Of a DNA stretch of 64,000 nucleotides, positions 26,148 through 33,353 are shown piece by piece (positions within the stretch are counted from its first letter, which is position 1; each line of letters opens with the position of its first letter). Position numbers and translations under genes: made by a program. The stretch is taken from contig CAVZBZ010000002.1 in assembly GCA_963773665.1 (NCBI GenBank), positions 1,116,001 to 1,180,000 on the forward strand. The letters are read 5' to 3'. The notes beneath the pieces are model-generated. The model had not been told where the DNA came from. It ran no database searches and was given only the letters and a program-made list of their open reading frames with translations. The stretch is from DATJLY01 sp963773665. GTDB lineage: Bacteria > Pseudomonadota > Alphaproteobacteria > ATCC43930 > CGMCC-115725.

Positions 26148-27308
26148 ATGAGCATTCGCGCCAAGGCCTATATCGCCGGCATTTACGAGCATCCAACGCG
26201 CGAGGCGAAGGACAAGTCCGCGGCCGAGCTTCATGCCGAGTCCGCGAAGGGCGCGCTCGATGATTCGGGGCTCGGGCTGGGCGACATCGACGGCTATTTC
26301 TATGCCGGCGACGGGCCGGGCGCGCTGTCGCTCGCGAACTACATGGGGCTGAAGCTCCGCCATCTCGACACGACCGATTGCGGCGGCTCGTCCTACATCC
26401 TCCATGTCGGCCACGCGGCCGAGGCGATCGCGGCGGGAAAGTGCCGTGTCGCGCTCATCACGCTTGCGGGCCGGCCGCGCAGCGACGCGAATTTCGGCGC
26501 GACCATGCGCGCGCAGAACGTGGCCTCCCCTGAATACCCGTTCGAGCATCCCTTTGCCCCCGCCACCGCCAACATGTATGCGATGGCGGCGATGCGGCAC
26601 ATGCACGAATTCGGCACCACCTCGGAGCAGCTCGCCTGGGTCAAAGTCGCGGCATCCCACCACGCGCAGTGGAACCCGAACGCGATGCTGAAGGAGGTGG
26701 TGAGCGTCGCCGACGTGCTCGCCTCGCCGGTCATCGCCTCGCCGCTCCACCGGCTCGACTGCTGCGTCATCACCGACGGCGGCGGCGCCATCGTCGTCGC
26801 GGCGCCCGAGGTTGCGCGTGCGCTCAAGCGGCCGCGGGTGCGGATTCTCGGCGCGGCCGAGGCGCCAAAACATCAGATGGGCGGACGCATCGATTTGACC
26901 TTCAGCGCGGCGCGCTGGTCAGGACCGGCTGCCTTCGCCGAGGCGGGGGTAACGCCCGCCGACATCAAATACGCCTCGATCTACGACAGCTTCACGATCA
27001 CCGTGGTGATGCAGCTCGAGGATCTGGGATTTTGCGACAAGGGCGCGGGCGGGCGCTTCGTCGCCGACGGCAACCTGATCGCCGGACAGGGCCGCCTGCC
27101 GTTCAACACCGACGGCGGCGGCCTCTGCAACAACCATCCCTCGAACCGCGGCGGCCTGACCAAGGTGATCGAGGCCGTGCGCCAGCTGCGCGGCGAGGCA
27201 CATCCGAACGTACAGGTGCCGAATTGCGATCTTGCGGTCGCGAGCGGCATCGGCGGCTCGCTCGCCACGCGGCACACGAGCGCCACCGTCATTCTCGAGC
27301 GCGAGTAA
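26148..27308 (+). CDS. Thiolase-superfamily protein (SCPx/lipid-transfer type)
   Basis: A 386-residue thiolase fold. The nucleophile region reads TDCGGSSYILHVGHAAEAI (Cys near residue 82) and the first His motif is GGLCNNHPSNRGG. The late Cys of classical thiolases is absent: the corresponding loop is VASGIGGSLATRH. Such degenerate thiolases, paired with DUF35 partners, act on branched or steroid-like acyl-CoA chains or as aldolases. The ATG at 26148 gives MSIRAKAYIAGIYEHP, the usual start. It is followed by the DUF35 gene after 3 nt. Confidence 0.85.
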   Translation: MSIRAKAYIAGIYEHPTREAKDKSAAELHAESAKGALDDSGLGLGDIDGYFYAGDGPGALSLANYMGLKLRHLDTTDCGGSSYILHVGHAAEAIAAGKCRVALITLAGRPRSDANFGATMRAQNVASPEYPFEHPFAPATANMYAMAAMRHMHEFGTTSEQLAWVKVAASHHAQWNPNAMLKEVVSVADVLASPVIASPLHRLDCCVITDGGGAIVVAAPEVARALKRPRVRILGAAEAPKHQMGGRIDLTFSAARWSGPAAFAEAGVTPADIKYASIYDSFTITVVMQLEDLGFCDKGAGGRFVADGNLIAGQGRLPFNTDGGGLCNNHPSNRGGLTKVIEAVRQLRGEAHPNVQVPNCDLAVASGIGGSLATRHTSATVILERE

Positions 27309-27311
27309 GCC

Positions 27312-27707
27312 ATGGCCGAGCGAACCATTCCGGCGCCCAAACCCGATCCCGAGACGAAGCCGTTCTGGGATGGAGCATCCGCGGGCCGCCTCATGCTGAA
27401 GCGCTGTCGCGCATGCGGCGGGGCGCATTACTATCCGCGCGCGCTCTGCCCCTTCTGCCTCGGCGAGACCGAGTGGATCGAAGCGCGCGGGACGGGCGTC
27501 CTCTATTCCTTCAGCGTGATGCAGCGCGCGCCGGTGCCCTACGCCATCGCTTATGTGACGCTCGACGAGGGCGTGACGATGATGACGAACATCGTCGATT
27601 GCGATTTCGCTGCGCTGGCGATCGGCCAGCGCGTCACGCTCGTGATGAAGCCGAGCGAGGGCGGCCCGCCCTTGCCGATGTTCACGCCGGCCCGGGAACC
27701 GCGGTAG
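27312..27707 (+). CDS. DUF35 zinc-ribbon/OB-fold acyl-CoA-associated protein
   Basis: A 131-residue DUF35 protein. The zinc ribbon is CRACGGAHYYPRALCPFC (four Cys), followed by an OB-fold (GTGVLYSFSVMQRAPVPYAIAYVTL). DUF35 proteins form complexes with thiolase-like partners such as Ltp2 in sterol side-chain degradation. The position 3 nt behind the thiolase gene supports a two-subunit enzyme. Substrate unknown. Confidence 0.9.
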   Translation: MAERTIPAPKPDPETKPFWDGASAGRLMLKRCRACGGAHYYPRALCPFCLGETEWIEARGTGVLYSFSVMQRAPVPYAIAYVTLDEGVTMMTNIVDCDFAALAIGQRVTLVMKPSEGGPPLPMFTPAREPR

Positions 27708-27723
27708 GCCGCAAAATCAAAGC

Positions 27724-27749
27724 CGCCGCCCCTGCGCAAAGGGGCGGCG
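27724..27749 (-). terminator. Intrinsic terminator of the Flp pilin gene
   Basis: A 10-bp perfect stem (CGCCGCCCCT/AGGGGCGGCG) with loop GCGCAA. Read on the minus strand it is followed by the T-rich GCTTTGATTTTGC, so it terminates the pilin transcript. It may also serve the convergent thiolase-DUF35 operon less efficiently. Confidence 0.75.
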
Positions 27750-27786
27750 CGCCATGATCCTGCACCGAGTAAGAAGGAGGCGCCTC

Positions 27787-27948
27787 TTAGAGCGCGCTGG
27801 CGACGCTGTTGAAGGTCGAGGTCAGGCTGCTGCCGACGGACGTTACCGCGGTGATGATGGCGACCGAGATGAGCGCCGCGATCAAGCCGTATTCGATCGC
27901 CGTCGCGCCGTTCTCGTCCCTCAGCAAGCTCCGAATGAATCGAGACAT
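27787..27948 (-). CDS. Flp/Fap-type IVb pilin
   Basis: A 53-residue prepilin. A short basic leader (SRFIRSLLRDENG) ends at the prepilin peptidase site before ATAIEYGLIAALISVAI, which carries the conserved Glu-Tyr and the hydrophobic helix. Flp pilins build tight-adherence (Tad) pili. GGAG lies 7 nt before the ATG at 27948, which decides this start over an ATG four codons upstream. No tad/cpa assembly gene is in the window, so the machinery must be elsewhere. Confidence 0.92.
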   Translation of the reverse strand: MSRFIRSLLRDENGATAIEYGLIAALISVAIITAVTSVGSSLTSTFNSVASAL

Positions 27949-28069
27949 GAAGTGCTCCATGGGTTGGTCGGACCGCGCAAACAAATAGCGCCGACCAAAT
28001 GAAGCGGGTCCTAACGATTGTTAGCTTTTGAGTATTCGGTATTTGCGCGAAATCCGAACGGCCGGACGG

Positions 28070-28876
28070 TCACTCGCCGCGAAACCGCGGCTTGCGCTTT
28101 TCCTGGAATGCGGCCACGCCTTCCTTGAAATCGGCCGAGGTCCTGAGGCGGCCGTAAGCCTGGCCCTCGAGTTCGATCGCGCTCTTCAAGGGCATGTTCT
28201 GGCCCTCGTTCAGCACGCGCTTCAGCGTCTTCTGCGCCAGCGGCGAGAAGCCGCCGAGCTCTGCAACGAGTTCCCCGATCGCGGCGTCGAGCGCATCGTC
28301 GGCGACGCAGGCGGTGATGAAGCCCCAGTTCAGCGCCTCGGGCGCGGCGATGCGGCGGCCCAGCATCGCGATCTCCTTGGTGCGCGCGATGCCGATCATG
28401 TTGAGGAGCCGCGCCGACCCGCCCGAGCCCGGAATCATGCCGAGCCGCATTTCCGGCAGCGCGAACTCCGCGGTCGAAGACGCGACGCGGAAGTCGCAGG
28501 CGAGCGCCAGCTCGAATCCGACGCCGAAGCAATAGCCGCGGATGGCGGCGATCACCGGCTTGCCGCAGCGCTCGGGCGCCGCGACGTTGTCGGCGAGATG
28601 CGACACGGTTTCGGGCGACGCCTCCAGAAACCCGGCGATGTTGCCGCCGCTCGAAAAATTCCTGCCCTCGCCGCGCAGCACGATGACGCGCACGCGCGGC
28701 TCCCGGTCGAGCGCGGCAAAGGCAGCGGCGAGCTGCGTGCGCTCGATCATCGAGACGACGTTCAAGGGCGGGCGGTCGAGCACGATGTCGGCGCGCGCCT
28801 GCGCTTCGTCCCACAGGATGCGGAACCCGTCCGGCGCGGCCGGCGGATCGGATTGTGCGAAGACATAGGGGATCAT
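28070..28876 (-). CDS. Enoyl-CoA hydratase/isomerase family protein
   Basis: A 268-residue crotonase. The oxyanion hole region includes EGRNFSSGGNIAGF and RGYCFGVGFELALACDFRVAS, with PEMRLGMIPGSGGSARL following. The catalytic Glu pair of true hydratases is only partly matched, so isomerase, hydrolase or lyase activity is possible. The ATG at 28876 overlaps the ligase stop (ATGA), showing a coupled acyl-CoA pathway pair. Confidence 0.87.
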   Translation of the reverse strand: MIPYVFAQSDPPAAPDGFRILWDEAQARADIVLDRPPLNVVSMIERTQLAAAFAALDREPRVRVIVLRGEGRNFSSGGNIAGFLEASPETVSHLADNVAAPERCGKPVIAAIRGYCFGVGFELALACDFRVASSTAEFALPEMRLGMIPGSGGSARLLNMIGIARTKEIAMLGRRIAAPEALNWGFITACVADDALDAAIGELVAELGGFSPLAQKTLKRVLNEGQNMPLKSAIELEGQAYGRLRTSADFKEGVAAFQEKRKPRFRGE

Positions 28877-30402
28877 GGGCCGGGCTCCCGCTCGCGCTCG
28901 AACGCGCCGGCGACGAGGACGCGGCGCAAAATCTTTCCGACCGGCGATTTCGGAATCTCGGCGACGAAGACGTACGCGCGGGGACGTTTGAAATCCGCGA
29001 GCGACGACGCGCGGCAATGCGCGTCGAGCTCCTTTTCGCCAACCGGGCCGCGGCGCCTGACGAAAGCCGTGACCTTCTGGCCGAGCCGCTCGTCGGCAAG
29101 TCCCGCGACTGCGACCTCGGCGACGCCGGCATGGAGCGACAGCACGCTTTCGATCTCGCCGGGCGACACGTTCTCGCCGCCGGTGACGATCATGTCGTCG
29201 ACGCGGCCGGTGACGAAGAGATCGCCGTCGCGGTCGAAATAGCCGGTGTCGCCGGTGAAGTACCAGCCGTGCCGGAGCGCGCGCGCATCGGCGTCGGGCC
29301 GGCGCCAATAGCTCTCGAACGCCTCGTCGCTCGCAAGCTCGCAGATGATCTGTCCCTCCTCGCCCGGCGCGCAGCGCTGCTCGGGCATAGCGGCGTCGAG
29401 CTTCACCACGCGCAACCGCTCGTTGATGCCGGCCTTTCCCGCCGAGCCGGGCTTTTGCGCGGCGTTCTGCTCGATCGAAAAAGTATAGATCTCGGACGAG
29501 CCGTAATGGTTGACGAAGAGGTCAGGCCTGAAGCCCTCGGCGACGCGGCGCAGCAGGCCATCCGGCATGGCGGCGCCGGCGAAGCCCAATTTGCGGCAGC
29601 GCGAGAGATCGGCGCGCGCGAATCCGTGTGCGGCCAGGAGATCGTGATAGAGCGTCGGCACGAGATAGAGGGTCGTCACGCGCTCGCGCTCGATGAGGCG
29701 CAAGGCTTCGGCGGCATCGAAGCGGCGCTCGGCGATAAAGCAGCCGTCAATGAGCGCCATGGCGAGCAGCGAGCGCACGCCCATGGTGTGATAAAGCGGC
29801 ATGACGCCCAGCGTCCGCTCGCCGCGCGCGTAAAGGTTCTGCGCGACATGCGCCAGCGCGGCGGCGCGCTCGGCGCGGTGGCGGCGCGGCACGCCCTTGG
29901 GCCGCCCGGTCGTGCCCGAGGTGTAGAGCATCAGCGAGAAATCCTCGGGTCCCGCTTCGGGGGCGGGATCGGCCGCATCGGCCAAAAGCTCGTCGAACGC
30001 GGCCGTGCCGGACGAGCCTCCGACGCCGATCCGCGCCAAGCGCCGCGACGCGGGCGCGCCTGCCACGGCGTCGGCCGACACCGGCTCGAACACCACGGCC
30101 TTCGCCTCGGAATCGCTGAGGCAGAAATCGACCTCGTCGGCCTTGGCCCGCCAGTTGATCGGCGTCGCGACGATGCCGGCGAACTGGCAGGCCCAGTGCA
30201 GCGTCGCCATCTCGATCCGGTTCTGCAGGACGATGACGAGCCGGTCGCCGCGGCCAAGGCCGAGCCGTGCGAGACCGCGCGCGAGCGCCCCTATCTCGGC
30301 AGCCCATTCCGAATAGCTGAGCCGGCGCGCGCCATCGACGATCGCCTCGGCGCCGGGGTTGCGCTCGGCGCTTGCCAAAAATGTCCGGCCGAGATCGAGC
30401 AA
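28873..30402 (-). CDS. AMP-forming acyl-CoA synthetase/ligase
   Basis: A 509-residue ANL-superfamily enzyme that activates a carboxylic acid with ATP and CoA. Motifs are the P-loop YTSGTTGRPKGVP, NHYGSSEIYTF, GWYFTGDTGYFDRDGDLFVTGR and the C-terminal catalytic Lys in KSPVGKILRR. It resembles aromatic or alicyclic acid ligases more than long-chain fatty acid ligases, but the substrate is not certain. It is followed by the coupled enoyl-CoA hydratase-like gene and preceded by a RidA-family gene 7 nt upstream. Confidence 0.9.
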   Translation of the reverse strand: MLDLGRTFLASAERNPGAEAIVDGARRLSYSEWAAEIGALARGLARLGLGRGDRLVIVLQNRIEMATLHWACQFAGIVATPINWRAKADEVDFCLSDSEAKAVVFEPVSADAVAGAPASRRLARIGVGGSSGTAAFDELLADAADPAPEAGPEDFSLMLYTSGTTGRPKGVPRRHRAERAAALAHVAQNLYARGERTLGVMPLYHTMGVRSLLAMALIDGCFIAERRFDAAEALRLIERERVTTLYLVPTLYHDLLAAHGFARADLSRCRKLGFAGAAMPDGLLRRVAEGFRPDLFVNHYGSSEIYTFSIEQNAAQKPGSAGKAGINERLRVVKLDAAMPEQRCAPGEEGQIICELASDEAFESYWRRPDADARALRHGWYFTGDTGYFDRDGDLFVTGRVDDMIVTGGENVSPGEIESVLSLHAGVAEVAVAGLADERLGQKVTAFVRRRGPVGEKELDAHCRASSLADFKRPRAYVFVAEIPKSPVGKILRRVLVAGAFEREREPGP

Positions 30403-30409
30403 GAGACGC

Positions 30410-30808
30410 CTAGCCTATGACGGCGATGCCCTGGATCTCGATCAACAGCTCGGGCCGGGCAAGCGCGGTCACGGTGATGAGCGCGCTTGCCGCGAAATCG
30501 TCGCCGAAAATCTCGCGCCTTATTTCGGTAAGACGCGTGCCGAGCCGCGCGTCGGTGATGAACACGGTCATCGTGACCATGTCCTTGAGGCCGCCGCCCG
30601 CTTCCTCGAGCGTCTTGCCGAGACGGCGAAAGATCTCGCGCGACTGGCCCTCGAAATCGCCGGCGAGCGAACGGCCGGACGCATCCTCGCCCGCGGTCTG
30701 CCCGGCGAGCCAGACGATGCGGCCGCCCTCGGTGATGACGGCCGGCGAATAGGCCCTGGTCTGGGCCTGGTCCCGCTTGACGAAACTGCGCTTGTGCGAG
30801 GGCGCCAT
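30410..30808 (-). CDS. RidA/YjgF-family enamine/imine deaminase-like protein
   Basis: A 132-residue RidA-family protein. The core includes AYSPAVITEGGRIVWLAGQTA and the C-terminal VTALARPELLIEIQGIAVI, where the Arg of the family active site is kept. RidA proteins hydrolyse reactive enamines or imines; many catabolic operons carry one. GGAGGAG precedes the ATG at 30808. It is probably cotranscribed with the ligase and hydratase. Confidence 0.88.
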   Translation of the reverse strand: MAPSHKRSFVKRDQAQTRAYSPAVITEGGRIVWLAGQTAGEDASGRSLAGDFEGQSREIFRRLGKTLEEAGGGLKDMVTMTVFITDARLGTRLTEIRREIFGDDFAASALITVTALARPELLIEIQGIAVIG

Positions 30809-30867
30809 GATCTCCTCCCGAACGAAAAGAGCCGGAAGCATGTCGCGTTCGGGCCGGGTTTGTCCAT

Positions 30868-30917
30868 GGGCGGAGGCGGATCAGCCGTCGCGGGGCGGAG
30901 GCGGATCAGCCCTCGCG
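30868..30917. repeat. 25-bp tandem duplication
   Basis: Two adjacent 25-nt copies, 30868-30892 and 30893-30917, both starting GGGCGGAGGCGGATCAGCC and differing by one base (G/C). The second copy contains the stop codon of the SLATT-like gene, so the duplication repeats the end of that gene. Confidence 0.85.
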
Positions 30918-31559
30918 GCGCGCCGGATGGTAGGGCGGAAGCGAGACGAGATGCGCGGCAAGACGCTGCCACGGCTTCACCTCGTAGAGCGCCTCGGCGT
31001 CATAGCCCCGCGCCTCGGCCTCGAGGTTGTAGCAGATGCGATGCAGCACCAGGAGCCGCTCCTCGCAATCGGCGCGGATCAGGAGCCGGCGCTTTTCCCA
31101 GAGCCGCAGCAGATCGGAATCGACCGACTTCGCCGCGGCGATGGCGCCGGCGAGCGCGGCATAGCGGCGGTAGAGCGCGTCGGCGCTGCGCCCGCGCTCG
31201 GCGAAGCCGAAGGCAAGCTCTGATGCCGCGGCGATCGCGACCGCGGTGACGAGGCCCTCGCCCGCCGCGATCAACCCACCATAGAGCGCGGCCGCCGCGG
31301 CGCTCGAGCCCAACGCCGCGATCACCATGGCGAGGCGGTGCAGCGCATCGAACCAGGCGCGGCGCTTGGCGTGGTAGCGCATGCCGACATGCACCGCGAA
31401 ATCGAGCGCCACGAGCGGCTCGAGCACATCGCGTGCGGCACCCTTGCCGTCGGGCTCGGGGTCAGGCGCGTGCGGCGCGGCGAGGCCGCCTTCAGCGAGT
31501 GCCACGCCGTTGCCCGGCGCGTGATCGGGCCCGCGCATCGCCAATCCACCCGCTTCCAT
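30906..31559 (-). CDS. SLATT-like two-helix membrane protein, stand-alone
   Basis: A 217-residue protein. After a ~70-residue N-terminus come YHAKRRAWFDALHRL, two transmembrane helices (AMVIAALGSSAAAAALYGG and LVTAVAIAAASELAFGF) and a long charged helical tail (ADALYRRYAAL, LWEKRRLLIRADCEERL). This is the layout of SLATT domains, predicted pore-forming effectors that in other contexts accompany nucleotide-sensing defence modules. No SMODS, SLOG or reverse-transcriptase partner is nearby. GGGAGG precedes the ATG. A housekeeping role is possible. Confidence 0.6.
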   Translation of the reverse strand: MEAGGLAMRGPDHAPGNGVALAEGGLAAPHAPDPEPDGKGAARDVLEPLVALDFAVHVGMRYHAKRRAWFDALHRLAMVIAALGSSAAAAALYGGLIAAGEGLVTAVAIAAASELAFGFAERGRSADALYRRYAALAGAIAAAKSVDSDLLRLWEKRRLLIRADCEERLLVLHRICYNLEAEARGYDAEALYEVKPWQRLAAHLVSLPPYHPARREG

Positions 31560-31647
31560 GCCCAACCTCCCGGCGCATCCCGAACGGATAACGCCGCGCG
31601 CCACGCGAGCGCCCGCGGCCACAAAGATGTCACGGGCCGCGCGTGAG

Positions 31648-31679
31648 CTGTCAGTGCGAGCGAAGCGAAGCAATGACAG
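31648..31679. repeat. Dispersed palindromic element (GCGAGCGAAGCGAAGCAAT type)
   Basis: CTGTCA and TGACAG bracket GTGCGAGCGAAGCGAAGCAA. The core GCGAGCGAAGCGAAGCAAT is, from memory, a common intergenic repeat in several alphaproteobacterial genomes. It lies in the 157-nt gap between the SLATT-like and DUF5996 genes; nothing else was seen in that gap. Confidence 0.6.
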
Positions 31680-31716
31680 TGGGTCTTGGGCGAACGGCGG
31701 GCGTGACGGTCGCACC

Positions 31717-32655
31717 TCAGGCGCGGACGGACGTCCATTCCGCCGGCCGCCGGTCGAGCGCGGCGCGGTCCCATTTGCCCAAATCGGCTGCGGCGTCGTA
31801 GGTCGATTGCAGGAAGTCGAGCACATCGCTCTCGGGCGACGATGCGCTGCGGACCGCCTCGTAAGGCAGGATGAATTCCCGCGCCTCTGTGCTGTAGAGC
31901 GCAGCTTCGGGACGCACCGCACGATCCGCATAGCCCGGCGGCTCGGGATAGGCATAGGCATAGAAAGCCGGTTCCGCGACCGCTGCGCCGCCCGGCCAGA
32001 AGCCGCAAGAGCTGCACTCGTGCGAGTAGGCTTCGACCATGACGTAATCGGGAGTGTTGGGCGCGCCGCCGGGATGGCGCGGCGCCGGCCGCCCGGAAAA
32101 GCGCGTCATCGCCAGATCGAAGCTGCCCCAGAAGAAATGCACGGGGCTCGCCTTGCCGAGGAAGCGGCCGCGAAACCGTTTCAGCAGGCTCTCCGCCTGC
32201 ACGAGGATCCGCCAGAACCGGCCGACGGCGTCCGCGTCATAGGATCTGTGCTCGCGATCCTCGGCGAAGGGAATGGATGTGACGACCTCGACCGGCCGCG
32301 GCACGAGCGCGACCTCGATCCCGAGCGCGCGCAGCGCCGCCCGGTAGTCCGCGTAGAAATCGGCGACCGAACGCGGCGCCAACGGAATCGCACGCACGCC
32401 GCCGCCGCTCGTTTCGATGACGAGCCTGTGCTCGATAAAATCGAAGTTTACCGCGAACGTGCCGTGCGCCGCCGGCATCGCCCCGGTCGTGAGGCCGCGC
32501 GGCGTGACGTAAAGCGGCACTTGCCACCAGTGGTTCTCCATCGGCGCAAGGGCAAGCCGCGTCTTGCCGACGATCTGCATCCACATGTGCAGCGTCGCAT
32601 AGGTGTCGCGCCATTGTTCGAGCGGCAGGCTCGGCCAGGCTTCCGCATCCGCCAT
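31717..32655 (-). CDS. DUF5996 family protein
   Basis: A 312-residue protein of the DUF5996 family. Recognisable stretches are WRDTYATLHMWMQIVGKTRLAL, NHWWQVPLYVTPRGLTTG, HFFWGSFDLAMTRFSGRPAP and SHECSSCGFWPGG. The function is unknown; the conserved His, Cys and Trp residues hint at metal or ligand binding but this is not established. The ATG at 32655 starts right before the conserved segment. It reads away from tRNA-Ala on the same strand. Confidence 0.82.
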   Translation of the reverse strand: MADAEAWPSLPLEQWRDTYATLHMWMQIVGKTRLALAPMENHWWQVPLYVTPRGLTTGAMPAAHGTFAVNFDFIEHRLVIETSGGGVRAIPLAPRSVADFYADYRAALRALGIEVALVPRPVEVVTSIPFAEDREHRSYDADAVGRFWRILVQAESLLKRFRGRFLGKASPVHFFWGSFDLAMTRFSGRPAPRHPGGAPNTPDYVMVEAYSHECSSCGFWPGGAAVAEPAFYAYAYPEPPGYADRAVRPEAALYSTEAREFILPYEAVRSASSPESDVLDFLQSTYDAAADLGKWDRAALDRRPAEWTSVRA

Positions 32656-32712
32656 GCCATCCTCGCAAAAAGCACGAGGGCCCGACCGCCGCCGGTCAGG
32701 CCCTCGCTTGAT

Positions 32713-32788
<76 letters not shown>

Positions 32789-32793
32789 AGAGC

Positions 32794-32829
32794 GCGCCGC
32801 CCCCGCCCGGGGGGCGGCGCTTTTATTTT
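32794..32829 (+). terminator. Strong intrinsic terminator facing the plus strand
   Basis: An 11-bp perfect GC stem (32794-32804 and 32810-32820) with loop GCCCG, followed by TTTTATTTT. The T-run is on the plus strand although both flanking genes are on the minus strand. It would stop antisense transcription across tRNA-Ala. Confidence 0.7.
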
Positions 32830-32856
32830 AGCGCGCGGCCCGCCGCTTGCGAAGCC

Positions 32857-33231
32857 TCAGCGCTCCTCCTCGTCCTCGACGTTCTCGATCACCTCGGCCA
32901 TGTCGTCCTCGTCCTCGCCGAGCTCGGACGCGTCCTCGATCACTTCTTCTTCCTCTTCTTCCTCCTCGCCCTCGGCCGGCGCGCCCTCGGTCTCCTCCTC
33001 CTCGGCCTCGGGAGTCTCGGTTTCGATCTCGGTCTCGATCTCCTCTTCGGCGACGGGCTCGGCGACTTCCTCGACCGGGGCCGGGACGCGGGTGCGCCGC
33101 GTCTTCAGCAGCGCCTCGGGATCGAACGCGCTGCCGCACTTCGGACAGACGATCGGGTCGTGATTGAGATCGTAATAGCGCGTGCCGCAATTCGGGCACG
33201 TCCGCTTCGTTCCCCAGTCCGTCTTGACCAT
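32857..33231 (-). CDS. TIGR02300/FYDLN-acid family protein
   Basis: A 124-residue small protein. The N-terminus has a zinc ribbon (KRTCPNCGTRYYDLNHDPIVCPKC), where RYYDLN corresponds to the FYDLN name-giving motif. The rest is extremely acidic with a run of eight Glu. The family is essentially alphaproteobacterial and of unknown function; the ribbon plus acidic tail suggests nucleic-acid or protein interaction. A TTGACA box lies upstream at 33283-33288 on the same strand. Confidence 0.9.
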   Translation of the reverse strand: MVKTDWGTKRTCPNCGTRYYDLNHDPIVCPKCGSAFDPEALLKTRRTRVPAPVEEVAEPVAEEEIETEIETETPEAEEEETEGAPAEGEEEEEEEEVIEDASELGEDEDDMAEVIENVEDEEER

Positions 33232-33285
33232 GTCCGCCTCCCCGGCGCAGGCAGTCGGCCGTTTGCCACGAAGCACCGGCCCTGT

Positions 33286-33318
33286 CAAAAGCTAAATCGG
33301 CGTGGGGTGCAGCTTTTG
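33286..33318. promoter_or_regulatory. 8-bp inverted repeat between divergent TIGR02300 and aroA genes
   Basis: CAAAAGCT (33286-33293) and AGCTTTTG (33311-33318) are perfect inverted copies 17 nt apart. The left arm overlaps the TTGACA -35-like box (33283-33288) of the minus-strand gene. It could be an operator for a dimeric regulator or chance; no regulator is adjacent. Confidence 0.35.
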
Positions 33319-33353
33319 CCAGTCCCCCATGCGTGCTAGAGATGGGCGCTCCC

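Noticed and set aside
32940..33020. Simple repeat of TCC/CTC units as a possible microsatellite
   Set aside because: It encodes the acidic Glu-rich tail of the TIGR02300-family protein and is explained by coding.
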